Source: CAZVEV01 sp964625865
GTDB taxonomy: Bacteria > Planctomycetota > Phycisphaerae > SM23-33
Reading direction: 5' to 3'
Assembly: GCA_964625865.1 (NCBI GenBank)
Contig: CAZVEV010000056.1
Span: 1 to 26,232 of the forward strand
Length of the DNA stretch: 26,232 nucleotides
Below are positions 15,962-25,400 of this stretch, in pieces. Below the pieces are notes generated by a model. It was not told where the DNA came from. It saw only the letters and a list, made by a program, of their open reading frames with translations, and searched no databases. The number at the start of each line of letters is the position of its first letter. Position 1 is the stretch's first letter. Both the position numbers and the translations under genes were made by a program.

Positions 15962-16921
15962 ATGGCTGAGCGGAAGATCGGACGGCGCAGCGTGATGAAG
16001 AAGTCGGTCCTCGCCTCGGCCGCCGCGGCTGCGGCGCTGACGCTCGAGGAACGGATCCTGCTGGCGGCGAAGGACGCGGCGCCGATCACGCCGGCCAAGC
16101 CCGTCAAAGGCAAGGTGCCCACGGGAAGGATCGGCAAGCTCGAGATCAGCCGGATGATCCTGGGGGGTAACCTGGTCAGCGGCTACTCGCACAGCCGCGA
16201 CCTGGTGTACGTCTCGGCCCTCATGAAGCAGTACAACACCGAGAAGCGCATCCTCGACACGATGGAACTGTGCGAGAGCCACGGGATCAACGCGTTCCTG
16301 TCGAACCCCACGCCGCACACGCTGAAGATGACGAGCACGTACTGGAAGCAGCGCGGCGGGAAGATGAAGTGGATCGTCGACTGTCGCCCGGACCCCCGGG
16401 ACATCGCGGGGCACATGAAGCCGATCTTCGACGCCGGGGCGGCGGCCGTCTACGTCAACGGCCACTGGGCCGAACGCTGGGTCAAGCAGGGCAAGCGAGA
16501 CGAGTTCCAGGAGTTCATCGACGTGGCGCACACCAACGGCGTGCCCGGCGGCGTGGGCGGACACCTGCTCGACGTGCCTGTGGCCATCGAAAAGGCGGGC
16601 ATCAAGCCGGACTTCTACATGAAGACGCTGCACAGCAAGAAGTACTGGTCCGCCCAGGCCAAGAAGGAACACGACAACATCTGGTGCCGCAAGCCCGAGG
16701 AAACCATCGCGTTCATGAAGAACGTCACCGCCCCGTGGATCGCCTACAAGACGCTGGCCGCCGGGGCGATCAACCCGTCGGTCGGGTTCAAGTACGCCCT
16801 GCAGAACGGCGCCGACTTCCTGTGCGTCGGCATGTTCGACTTCCAGGTGGCCACCGACGTGCGAATCCTCAACGGAATCTTCATCCGGGGCATCAAGCGC
16901 GAGCGGCCCTGGAGAGCATAG
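15962..16921 (+). CDS. Tat-exported aldo/keto reductase-like TIM-barrel protein
   Basis: This is a 319-residue protein. AAGGAG (15949-15954) is 7 nt before the ATG at 15962 (another ATG is at 15959). The N-terminus has a twin-arginine signal (GRRSVMKKSVL, R8-R9) and an Ala-rich hydrophobic run. The mature part begins TGRIGKLEISRMILGGN, the beta-strand/loop that opens aldo/keto reductases. Later segments (GINAFLSN, MKWIVDCR, AAAVYVNGHW, PWIAYKTLAAG) fit successive barrel strands. The usual reductase tetrad is not evident: the position that normally reads D-T-A-x-x-Y reads FLSNPTPHTL here, so classical NADPH-dependent carbonyl reduction is doubtful. Many planctomycete and verrucomicrobial genomes encode such exported relatives of unknown role (general knowledge). 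It is followed 13 bp later by the DUF3592 gene, probably one transcript. Confidence 0.75.
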   Translation: MAERKIGRRSVMKKSVLASAAAAAALTLEERILLAAKDAAPITPAKPVKGKVPTGRIGKLEISRMILGGNLVSGYSHSRDLVYVSALMKQYNTEKRILDTMELCESHGINAFLSNPTPHTLKMTSTYWKQRGGKMKWIVDCRPDPRDIAGHMKPIFDAGAAAVYVNGHWAERWVKQGKRDEFQEFIDVAHTNGVPGGVGGHLLDVPVAIEKAGIKPDFYMKTLHSKKYWSAQAKKEHDNIWCRKPEETIAFMKNVTAPWIAYKTLAAGAINPSVGFKYALQNGADFLCVGMFDFQVATDVRILNGIFIRGIKRERPWRA

Positions 16922-16934
16922 GAGTGATGCGAGC

Positions 16935-17486
16935 GTGAGCACACAGATCAAGTTTGGCAGCAAGTCGTCGATCATCTTCGGCGCGGTGTTCGGAGCCGTG
17001 GGCCTGGTGGTCGCCGGGTTCGGCGTTAATGAACTCACCCAGGCCGACGCCAGCGCGTCGTGGCCTTCGGTGGCCGGCACGGTGGTCTCCAGCCAGGTCA
17101 AGAAGTCGACCTCCTCGCGCGGAACCGGACGGAAACGCCGCCGGTCGACCAGTCACAGTGCGTCAATCGTCTACGAATACACCGTCGACAGCAGAAAGCA
17201 TACCGCCAAACGCGTGTCCTTCGGCGCCACCAGTTCCAGCGCGAGTTCGGCCAGGGAAATCGTCAGCCGCTATCCGAAAGGCAAGGCGGTCACCGTCTAC
17301 TACGACCCGGCCGATCCCGAGCGGGCCGTTCTGGAACCGGGCACGAGCGGGGGAACGTACATCCCGCTCGGCGTGGGCGTGGTATTCGCCGCGATCGGGG
17401 GCTACATGGCCGTCGGGGGCCTGCTGGTCAGAAAGAAGCGCCTCGCAGCCGCCGCCGGGGACGATGACGCAGTGGCGACTCAGTAG
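16935..17486 (+). CDS. DUF3592 membrane protein
   Basis: This is a 183-residue protein starting at GTG 16935, with GGAG about 10 nt upstream. It has two predicted transmembrane segments (about 10-33 and 141-163) flanking a soluble domain. The DUF3592 pattern is clear: ASWPSVAGTVVSS after the first helix, VYEYTVDSRKHTAKR, a FGAT segment, then IVSRYPKGKAVTVYYDPADP and AVLEPG before the second helix. DUF3592 proteins have no established biochemical function. A basic, serine/arginine-rich insert (KKSTSSRGTGRKRRRSTS) lies between the first strands. It is coupled to the reductase-like gene (13 bp gap) and converges on the beta-helix gene, with 24 bp between stop codons. Confidence 0.85.
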   Translation: MSTQIKFGSKSSIIFGAVFGAVGLVVAGFGVNELTQADASASWPSVAGTVVSSQVKKSTSSRGTGRKRRRSTSHSASIVYEYTVDSRKHTAKRVSFGATSSSASSAREIVSRYPKGKAVTVYYDPADPERAVLEPGTSGGTYIPLGVGVVFAAIGGYMAVGGLLVRKKRLAAAAGDDDAVATQ

Positions 17487-17510
17487 AGATCGTTCTCCCG
17501 CGTGCCGCGC

Positions 17511-19853
17511 TTACGGTCTTGCGGCAGCTCGCCACGGATGGGCATACGGCCCGATCTGATCGACGGGGATCGGCTCGAACAGGATGCGGCGCAGTTGCGG
17601 GCTGCGGGGGGCGGCGATCTGTTTCAGGATCGCGCCGGCGTCAGAGGGCGTCTCGATCGTCGCGTTCAGGCCCGTTCGCTGGATGCCTCCATCGCGAATG
17701 AGGATCTGCTTGCAGCCTGCGAACACGTTGCGGGTCGCGAAGCTGATGTCCGGGTCGTCCTTTATCCGGGCCAGGTCCGGATAGCGCGCCACGTGCGCCG
17801 GATCGGCCGCCTGGGGCCAGAAACTCCGAGTCCGGTCCAGCCAGCGGTTGCGCCCCCAGCGCGAGTAGCTGATGGCGGCGGGACAGTCAACAAAGACGTT
17901 GTTGTCGACCAGGTTCCCCTTGCCCCCGTGGATCTGCACCCCGCCGAACAGCCGCGAGCCGCACCGCTCGAAGATGTTGCCGTACACCCCCACGCTCGAG
18001 ATCATGTCGTCCAGCCGCACGCCGGCGGCCCCGCAGTGCGTCCCGCCGCGAATGTCGCTCCAGCGGTTCCACCGGATGATCACGCCCCGATACGTCGGAT
18101 TGCCCCACATATCCACGCCGCCCTGGTCGTCGGACTCCCGCACGACGTGGCGAATCACGTTCAGTTCGATGACCTGGTCGCTGCCCTCGACCCGCATCGC
18201 CGAGGACGGCATGCGTTCGAAGAGGCAGTGCGCCACGCGATTGCCGCACCCCCCCCGCACCAGCAGCACCGCCGGCGTGTAGGTCCGCTTGTAGCGGGAG
18301 ATGTCGGTGACGGTGCAGTTCTCGACGAAGTGCTCGCCCCGTGTGAGCGTCTTGAGATCACCGCCGAGCACCCGCATGCCCCCGCATCCCAGCGTGTGCA
18401 TCGTGCAGCCGAAGATGCCGTGACGCTTCCCGCCGCTTACCGTAATCGCGTCGCCCCCGAGCCGTCGCAACGTGCAGCCGGCGATGAGACAGTCGCCGCC
18501 GCCTTTGACGTGCACGCCGTCGCCACGGGCGTCCTGGAACGTCAGGCCAAGCAGCACGACGTGCCGGACGTCCTGCATGCTGACGAATGGCTTGGCCAGG
18601 AGGCTGAGTCGCGTGGGGGCCCTGGCCGGCTCGATGCCTTTGGGCCCAAGCCAGTAGACCGTCGCGGTCCGCCGGTCGAGGTACCACTCGCCGGGGCTGT
18701 CCAACTCGCGGAAGACGTTCTCAGCGCGGTAGCGCCGGTTCGCGCGATAACCGTAGCGCGAATACGGCGGCGCCAGCGTGAACGACCGTGCCGTCGCGTC
18801 GATCTGCGCCACCTTCTGGTATTCCTCGTACCACTCGCGGCCCCAGTACCCGTACAGCCGGACGTCCGGCTCGTCCCGCCACGTGCCCGGGCGATCCTCG
18901 ACGTACTGGAACCGGCCCCTCTTGTCGAGAATCTTCCCGGTCTTGACGAAGCCGGTGTTCGGCCAGCGGGCCAGCGTCTGGGGCATGCCGCTGCAGTACA
19001 ATTCAGGCCGCTTCCGCAGGGCCGTCGCGTCGCCCAGGTCCACCACGCCGAGGGCCTTGAGGCTCGCCTCGACTACGCGCGCCCGGACGGCCGGGGCAAG
19101 CTGCGCGCGAAGCTTGGCGTCGGAGATCGGCCGCCACCTCGAAATGCGGATCCCGCCGTCAAACACGGGAGACTGGCCGGCGGCGGCCTGGTAGACGATC
19201 GGCGCCTCGGCCGTGCCCGAGTCCTCGGCCGTCAGCGCGAACGTCTCGGTTACTGGATAGACCCCGCCCCGAACCATCACGCGCACCCCGCCGGGGGGCA
19301 GCTTCCCGCCGCGCGCCTTCTTCATCGCCCGAATCGCGTCGCGGGCGGCCGTCAGCGACGTCAGCGGCCTGGCAGCCGCCCCGTCGCCGCCCGGCTTGCC
19401 TTCCGGAGCCACGTGCAGCACGGCCGCACGGGCCGGCAGCGTGGGCAGCTTCGCGCGATGCTCGGCTGGATCGTCAGGGGCCAGCCCCTTCCGAACGCGC
19501 TCAGCCCGGGCGATCTTTCGCCGCGCCACGTCGCGGTGAACCGGCGGCATCGCCACGTCGCCGGCCAACTGCTTCCACGCCGCAGCCGCCCCGGCAGCGT
19601 CCTTCCGCGCCAGGGCCGTCTCGGCCAGCCCCAGCAGCGCCAAGCTTCGCTCGTACTCGGCCGCCGTCTTGTCGACCGAGACCTTTCGGAACCCCGCCCT
19701 TGCCGCATCGAGCCGCCCTCCAGCCAGGTCGGCGGCCGCTTCCTCCAGAGCCCGCGCGCCCGGCCGCTGCGGCACCTTGGCGGCGCCGACGGAGAACAGC
19801 GCCGCGACAACCACAGAGATCATGGCAAACACCGACGCGTCGATTCGTCTCAT
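17511..19853 (-). CDS. Secreted right-handed beta-helix protein with N-terminal helical region
   Basis: This 780-residue protein has GAGGAA about 6 nt before the start at 19853 and a signal peptide at about 1-24. Residues about 30-125 are helical and TPR-like (repeated AxAxLAxGxLDAARAGF-type patterns). From about 144 the sequence VAPEGKPGGDG / ARPLTSL / AARDAIRAMKK / VMVRGGVY parallels the beta-helix half of the 7660-10512 protein, so the two are paralogues. The core shows many short coils (VVLLGLTFQDA, CLIAGCTLRRLGG, HGIFGCTMHTLGC, LVDNNVFVDC) typical of PbH1-type repeats. The middle contains EWYLDRRTATVYWLGP, a segment common in large beta-helix glycosidases such as GH141-like proteins (inference). 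A role in cleaving or binding an acidic glycan is likely but unproven. It is transcribed alone, divergent from the lyase-like gene. Confidence 0.83.
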   Translation of the reverse strand: MRRIDASVFAMISVVVAALFSVGAAKVPQRPGARALEEAAADLAGGRLDAARAGFRKVSVDKTAAEYERSLALLGLAETALARKDAAGAAAAWKQLAGDVAMPPVHRDVARRKIARAERVRKGLAPDDPAEHRAKLPTLPARAAVLHVAPEGKPGGDGAAARPLTSLTAARDAIRAMKKARGGKLPPGGVRVMVRGGVYPVTETFALTAEDSGTAEAPIVYQAAAGQSPVFDGGIRISRWRPISDAKLRAQLAPAVRARVVEASLKALGVVDLGDATALRKRPELYCSGMPQTLARWPNTGFVKTGKILDKRGRFQYVEDRPGTWRDEPDVRLYGYWGREWYEEYQKVAQIDATARSFTLAPPYSRYGYRANRRYRAENVFRELDSPGEWYLDRRTATVYWLGPKGIEPARAPTRLSLLAKPFVSMQDVRHVVLLGLTFQDARGDGVHVKGGGDCLIAGCTLRRLGGDAITVSGGKRHGIFGCTMHTLGCGGMRVLGGDLKTLTRGEHFVENCTVTDISRYKRTYTPAVLLVRGGCGNRVAHCLFERMPSSAMRVEGSDQVIELNVIRHVVRESDDQGGVDMWGNPTYRGVIIRWNRWSDIRGGTHCGAAGVRLDDMISSVGVYGNIFERCGSRLFGGVQIHGGKGNLVDNNVFVDCPAAISYSRWGRNRWLDRTRSFWPQAADPAHVARYPDLARIKDDPDISFATRNVFAGCKQILIRDGGIQRTGLNATIETPSDAGAILKQIAAPRSPQLRRILFEPIPVDQIGPYAHPWRAAARP

Positions 19854-20030
19854 CGTTCATTCCTCGAAACCGAGATACCCCCGGCGGTCCTGGGCCTGCC
19901 GCCCTCGCAGGCGTGCCCGATGATTGTACCCGGGACGCGGCCACGCGAGAAGCGGCGATGCACGACGGACCGTTGACAGCCGGGAGGGCCGAGTGACAAT
20001 GGGCTGCGACGTCAGAGAGGTTCGACACGC

Positions 20031-22013
20031 ATGATCTATAAACAATGCGGGCATCGGGCTGCCCCGACCAGTCCATCTTACCGAACGATGGGGCTTCTGG
20101 CCCTCGTGACGGCGGTGATGATCGGCGGCTGCGCGGCCCGGACGGCGCCGGCGGCGGAGGGCTTCGCGGCCCGGCGCAGGAGCCGCAAAGAGCGTGTAGA
20201 GCGGATGATGCGGCGGATACTGGACCCTCCCAAGGGGACGAAGTTCGGCGCGTTCCCCGATCAGGTGGACCTCCAGTTTGCGATGGCGTCCTTCTGGCTG
20301 GGCCAGCGCGTACCGGAGGGCAACCAGGCCGTCCGCCGCGCGTATGCGAAGGTGCTCAAGGGCACTGACGAAGTGCCGGGCGGCAAAGCAATGACGCCTG
20401 CGCTGGCCTACACCCAGAAATGGCGGCTCATGCGGCTGTGGCTGCGCCTGTACGTCTTCTTCGGCGACACCGGCACCGTCGCCCGGGGCCGACTCGACGC
20501 CGATGCCCAGGCGAAGATGCTCGACCTGTTCTGGAACTATGCCGCCGCAACCAGCACGGTTCGTCGGGCCCGGCGCGAGATGGTCTGGCACATCCAGAAC
20601 AGCGAGAACCACGACATGATGGACCTGAGCAGCGCGTTCCTGTGCGCCCAGGCCCTCAAGAACGCCCCGGCCTACCGGGACCGCAAGCTCCCCGACGGCC
20701 ACACGCCCAAGGAACACTATGACGCGTGGACCGCCTACTACAAGCTCTACTGCGACGAGCGGGCCAGGGGTGGCCTGTTCGTCGAGATCTCGCCTATCTA
20801 CGGCAAGTACTTCCTGCCCGAGTTGATGAATATCGGCGACCTGGCCGAAGACCCCGTGCTCCGCAAGAAGGTCCACATGCTGCTGACGGTGGTCTTTGCC
20901 GACTGGGCCGTCGACCAGGTGGGCGGGATCCGCGGCGGGGGCAAGACCCGATCCTACCAGGGAGGCTACTCGCGCAGGGGCCTTTCGGACTCCTGGAACC
21001 TGATGGTCCGCACGTTCCTCGATACCGCGAGCGACTGGGAACGCAGCAGCGATGGGAACTACACGCACAACTACAACCTTGTACTCGGCACGTCCTCGTA
21101 CCGCATGCCCGATGTCGTGATGGACCTGGCATCCAGCGCCGAGGCGCGGGGCGAGTACGTCTACACTTCGGTAAGGCCGGCAAAGTCGGCCCCCACGCCC
21201 GACGGCGAGGGGGCGCGCAAGGGCTACTGGATGGACGCGGCGGACCCCCGCTGCCTGCGGTACAGCTACGTCACGCCGCACTACGTTCTCGGTGGGTTCA
21301 TGCTCGATCCCTCGGTCGAGTACGCGGCCATCAACTCGCAGAACCGCTGGTCGGGCATCGTCTTCGCCACGGGCCCCGATGCCCGGGTGTTCCCGCAGTG
21401 CGTGGGCCTGCGAAACGGCAAGACGTACAACCAGCATCTCGCCGTGCAGCACGAGAATGTGATGATCGTCCAGAAGAACCGCAGGGCCAAGCGGGCAGGC
21501 GACATGCGAGTCTACTTCGCTCGGGGCATGAAGAAGCGATTCGTCGAGCGCGACGGGTGGGTTGCGGGCAAGGAGGGACAGGCCTACCTCGCGGTGCGCC
21601 CGCTGGATCGTCCGACGGCCCCGGACAAACGGGGCTACACCTGGGACGATGCGAACTGGCTCCGCTGTCGGGATGACTTCGCCCCCGTCGTCTTCGTCGC
21701 CGGCCTCGAGAAGCACCACCGAACGCTCGATGAGTTCCTGACCCACGTGCGGTCCCACGAGTTCTCATTCCGCAGCGGCCTGCTGACGTACTCGCTGTCC
21801 GCTGCCGGCTCAAAGCGCACCACGCTGACGATGGACATCGAGGCACAGAAGGGGCTGCCTGAAGTCAACGGCCGTGCCGTCGATCTCAGGCCGCGGCGCA
21901 CGTTCGACTGTCCCTACCTCCAGTCCGAACGCGGCAGCGGCGTGATCACCATCTCCTTCCGCGGCCGCAAGCTCGTGCTCGACTTCGTCAAGACGCAGGA
22001 GACCAAGGAGTGA
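20031..22013 (+). CDS. Lipoprotein, putative alpha/alpha-toroid polysaccharide lyase-like enzyme
   Basis: This is a 660-residue protein. AGAGAGG lies 10 nt before ATG 20031. The N-terminal hydrophobic stretch ends in a lipobox (VMIGGC, Cys34), so it is probably a lipoprotein; an internal ATG at 20088 would give a shorter signal with the same lipobox. Residues about 55-320 are helix-rich with a WHIQNSENHD block (about 187-196), as in chondroitin/alginate/heparinase-type toroid lyases, where N and H residues line the active cleft. The stretch NYTHNYNLVLG follows (about 343-353). The C-terminal half is strand-rich (YVLGGFMLD, WSGIVFATG, YLAVRPLD, VVFVAGLEKHH, LTLTMDIEAQ), fitting the beta-sandwich of these enzymes. 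I do not recognise a named PL family. The nested palindrome begins 8 nt after its stop codon. Confidence 0.7.
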   Translation: MIYKQCGHRAAPTSPSYRTMGLLALVTAVMIGGCAARTAPAAEGFAARRRSRKERVERMMRRILDPPKGTKFGAFPDQVDLQFAMASFWLGQRVPEGNQAVRRAYAKVLKGTDEVPGGKAMTPALAYTQKWRLMRLWLRLYVFFGDTGTVARGRLDADAQAKMLDLFWNYAAATSTVRRARREMVWHIQNSENHDMMDLSSAFLCAQALKNAPAYRDRKLPDGHTPKEHYDAWTAYYKLYCDERARGGLFVEISPIYGKYFLPELMNIGDLAEDPVLRKKVHMLLTVVFADWAVDQVGGIRGGGKTRSYQGGYSRRGLSDSWNLMVRTFLDTASDWERSSDGNYTHNYNLVLGTSSYRMPDVVMDLASSAEARGEYVYTSVRPAKSAPTPDGEGARKGYWMDAADPRCLRYSYVTPHYVLGGFMLDPSVEYAAINSQNRWSGIVFATGPDARVFPQCVGLRNGKTYNQHLAVQHENVMIVQKNRRAKRAGDMRVYFARGMKKRFVERDGWVAGKEGQAYLAVRPLDRPTAPDKRGYTWDDANWLRCRDDFAPVVFVAGLEKHHRTLDEFLTHVRSHEFSFRSGLLTYSLSAAGSKRTTLTMDIEAQKGLPEVNGRAVDLRPRRTFDCPYLQSERGSGVITISFRGRKLVLDFVKTQETKE

Positions 22014-22021
22014 GGAGGCCA

Positions 22022-22337
22022 CGGGTGCATCCCATCTGAGTAGGTAGCGTAGGCGGAGTGCCGCCATCTGGACCGCGGCCCGGCGCCGCCCATGCCCCGC
22101 AGGTGCAACACTGAATGGGCATGTCGTGTATTAGGCCACGGCTTCAGCCGTGGTGTTCGGGGCAGACCAACCGCCAGATCAGCCCGTTTGACGGGCTTCG
22201 GTCAGAACGCCGATGTGGGCAAGCCCGTGGAACGGGCTGATGGCCTTCCTGTCCCATCCCGGGGCACCACGGCTGAAGCCGTGGCCTAATACACGGCCGT
22301 TCATTGTTGCCCCACCTACTCAGGTGGGATGCACCCG
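22022..22337. repeat. 316-bp nested palindromic mosaic element
   Basis: The outer arms are a 24-bp inverted repeat (22022-22045 and 22314-22337; 23 pairs plus one G-T). The inner arms are a perfect 31-bp inverted repeat (22125-22155 and 22265-22295). Each inner arm contains its own hairpin, CCACGGCT-TC-AGCCGTGG at 22136-22153 and the complement at 22267-22284. The centre has two further hairpins of the form AGCCCGT-3 nt-ACGGGCT (22181-22197 and 22222-22238). The right outer arm is part of CCCACCT-ACTC... AGGTGGG (22311-22328). A GGCGG/CCGCC hairpin (22052-22065) sits in 61 extra nt on the left. The order is A-B-C-C'-B'-A'. It lies between the lipoprotein stop and the next gene and has no believable coding capacity. 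It resembles REP/BIME-type mosaics. Confidence 0.85.
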
Positions 22338-22364
22338 GTCGCCCACTCCACCGGCCGAACTGGA

Positions 22365-22400
22365 TTGCTCCCGACATGTGCAACTCCTATCCTATAGGAT
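22365..22400 (+). promoter_or_regulatory. Candidate promoter with 12-bp palindrome before the cytochrome gene
   Basis: A TTGCTC (22365-22370) and TATCCT (22388-22393) are separated by 17 bp, a weak sigma70 match. A perfect 12-bp palindrome, ATCCTATAGGAT (22389-22400), overlaps the -10 and ends 3 nt before the ribosome binding site, a plausible operator position. Confidence 0.4.
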
Positions 22401-22416
22401 GACAGGAGAAGGGAGC

Positions 22417-25400
22417 ATGACAATCACATTTCGCACTGCCGCTGCCGTGCTGGCCTTGACCACCATCGGTCTGCCCACCGGTCGATGCACTGCGGCCGAG
22501 AGCGCTCGCGACGTGCTGTGCAAGCGATTGGCCCGCCAGTATGGGCTGCGGTATCTCGTCTTTGCCGAACGGGCGCACAACGGGCGCGGGAAGGTCGGCG
22601 ACGGACACTGGTACGCGAACCTCGGCTACTACGCCCGGGACCCGCAGAAGAAGGCGTACAGTTCCGGCGGATCGCTGCGCAAGCTCGATCTGCTCACGGG
22701 CAAGAGCACGGTCCTGCTCGAGGACGGCGGCGGGACGGTTCGCGATCCGGCGGTGCATTACGACGGCAAGACGATCCTGTTCAGCTATCGCAAGGCCGGC
22801 AGGGGCGTCTTTCACCTGTACGAGATCCAGTCTGACGGCAGCGGGCTGCGACAACTCACCGGCGGCATCTACGACGACATCGAGCCGTGCTGGCTTCCGA
22901 ATGACTGGATCATGTTCGTCAGCGGACGGGCCCGCCGCTACGTCAACTGCTGGGTCACCCAGGTCGCCACGCTGTACACGTGCGATCGCAACGGGAAGAA
23001 GATCCGCCAGATCTCGGCCAACATCGAACACGACAACACCCCCTGCGTCCTGCCGGACGGGCGAGTGGTCTTCCAGCGATGGGAGTATGTCGACCGCAGC
23101 CAGGTCCACTATCACCACCTGTGGAGCGTCAATCCGGACGGTACGGGGCAGATGGTGTACTTCGGCAACCAGCGGCCGGGCGGCGTGTTTATCGACCCCC
23201 AGCCGATCCCCGGCTCGGACCGGATCGTGTTTGTCAACTCGCCCGGACACGGGCGGGCCGAGCACGCCGGGGCGGTCTGCACCGTGACCGATCGCAACGG
23301 ACCCGACGATCCCAACGGGATCCGCCCCATTCACAAGGCGAGGAACCTGCGCGATCCGTGGGCGCTGTCGGACAAGGACTTCCTGGCCGCGGTTGGCAAG
23401 AGCCTGGTGCACCTGTCCGTGTCAGGACAGATGACCACGCTCTATACCCACAACGGCGCGGAACTGAACGAGCCGCGCCCGCTGATGCCGCGCAAACGCG
23501 AGCGCATCATCCCCAGCCGCGTCGACCTGTCCAAGACCACCGGCACGCTGATCCTGACCGACGTAACGGTCGGGCGCAACATGGGGGGCGTCACGCCGGG
23601 CCAGATCCGCAAGCTGCTGGTCCTGGAATCGCTGCCCAAGCCGATCAACTACACCGGCTCGATGGAGCCGATGAGCTATGGCGGGACCTTCACGCTGGAG
23701 CGAGTGCTCGGCACGGTGCCTGTCGAGGCCGACGGGTCGGCCCACTTCGACGTGCCGGCCAACCGGGCGCTGATCCTGATCGCGCTGGACAAGGAGGGCA
23801 AGGCGGTCAAGCGCATGCAGAGTTTCCTCTCGGTCATGCCGGGCGAGGTCACCAGTTGCCTCGGCTGCCACGAGGACAGGCAAACGGCGCCGGACCGCGT
23901 CAAGACGGGCAAACTCCACGCGATGAAGCGCCCGCCGAGCGCGATCTCCCCCGTGCCCGGCATCCCGGACGTCATCGACTATCCGCGCCACATCCAGCCG
24001 ATCCTCGACAAGCACTGCGTCAAGTGCCACTCCCCCGCCAAGCGCGACGGGGGTGTCATCCTGACCGGCGACCACGGCCCGGTCTATTCGCACAGCTACT
24101 ACACGCTCAGCGCGACCTACCAGTTCTCCGACGGGCGCAACATGCCCAGGAGCAACTACCCGCCGTACGGACTCGGCGACGCGGCGAGCCCGATCATGAA
24201 GATGCTTCGCGGTGAGCATCACAAGGTGCGGCTGAGCGATCATGAAGTGGAGATGATCCGTCACTGGATACACTGCGGCGCGCCGTATCTGGGCACGTAT
24301 GCGGCGCTGATTCAGGGCATGATCGGCAGCACGGGATACGAGCGGTCTCACTTCACGGCCGTCGACACGCGGATCCTCAAGAGCGAGAAGGTCCGGCGCG
24401 CGGGGGAGGTCATCAAGCGTCGCTGCGGCAAATGCCACGTCGGCGTGCGCACTATCCCGAAGCATCCGGCCGACTGGGGGCAGGGGACGAAGCTGATCCA
24501 GCCTCTCCGCGCCTGGAAGGCCAAGCAGAAGGACAACCGAGCCGTCTGGCGCTTCCAGCAGCACATCCTGTACAACCTGACTCGCCCGGAGCAGTCGGTG
24601 CAACTGCTGGCCCCCCTGGCCAAGGCGGCCGGCGGATACGCCGCGTGTCGCCAGACCACCAAGACGGGCAAGCCGAGCGACAAGCCCGCATCCGTCTTCA
24701 AATCGAAGGACGATCCGGACTACCAGACGCTGCTGGCCGCGATTCGGGACGCCAAGGCCCTGCACGACTCGGACCCGCGTTGGGACACGCCCGGCTGGAA
24801 GGCCCCGCCGGAGTACATCCGCGAGATGAAGCGCCATGGGATTCTGCCCGAGACGTTTGACCGGGAAAGCGACCCGTTCGATCCGTACGAGACCGACAGG
24901 CGATACTGGGACGTCGTCTGCGGGCATCACCCGCCGGGCAAGGAGCCGACGCTCCACGCCAATCCGCGTATCCGTGCCATGTGCCTGCGCGGGACGCTGA
25001 CCCCTGACGGGGATCCGCCGCGGCTGGAGTGCGCCAGTTTGACCACGGGCAAGCCGGCGACCTGCTCCAAGGCGATCGCGGCGTATCCCGCTCGCCTGGC
25101 CAACGACGGCATGGCCAACGACACCGACCGCTACTGGGCGATGGACGTCGCTGGGGGCGATCCGGCGTGGTGGCAGGTGGACCTGGAAACCCCGACTGCC
25201 GTCGGCCGCGTGGTCGTCGTCGCCTACTACGGCGACAGGCGAGTCTACGGCTTCACCGTGGAGACGTCGGTCGACGGCAAGACATGGCAGATGGCCGCCG
25301 ACATGCGCCGCAACAAGGCCCCCTCCACGGCCCGGGGCTACACCTGCACGTTCGCGCCCAGGCCGACGCGATACATCAGGGTCACCCAGACGAGCAACTC

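Noticed and set aside
17502..19976. 824-residue plus-strand frame
   Set aside because: Antisense to the beta-helix gene, whose signal peptide, repeat coils and paralogy are convincing.
19857..21758. 633-residue minus-strand frame
   Set aside because: Antisense to the lipoprotein gene; no recognisable domain and typical shadow composition.
22092..22289. 65-residue ORF inside the mosaic palindrome
   Set aside because: It is composed only of the hairpin arms and their complement; the peptide has no family features. Such ORFs are common false calls in repeats.
22213..22416. N-terminal extension of the cytochrome gene
   Set aside because: The 68 extra codons are repeat-derived and would precede a good signal peptide. 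AGGAGA and GGGAG immediately before 22417 support the later start.
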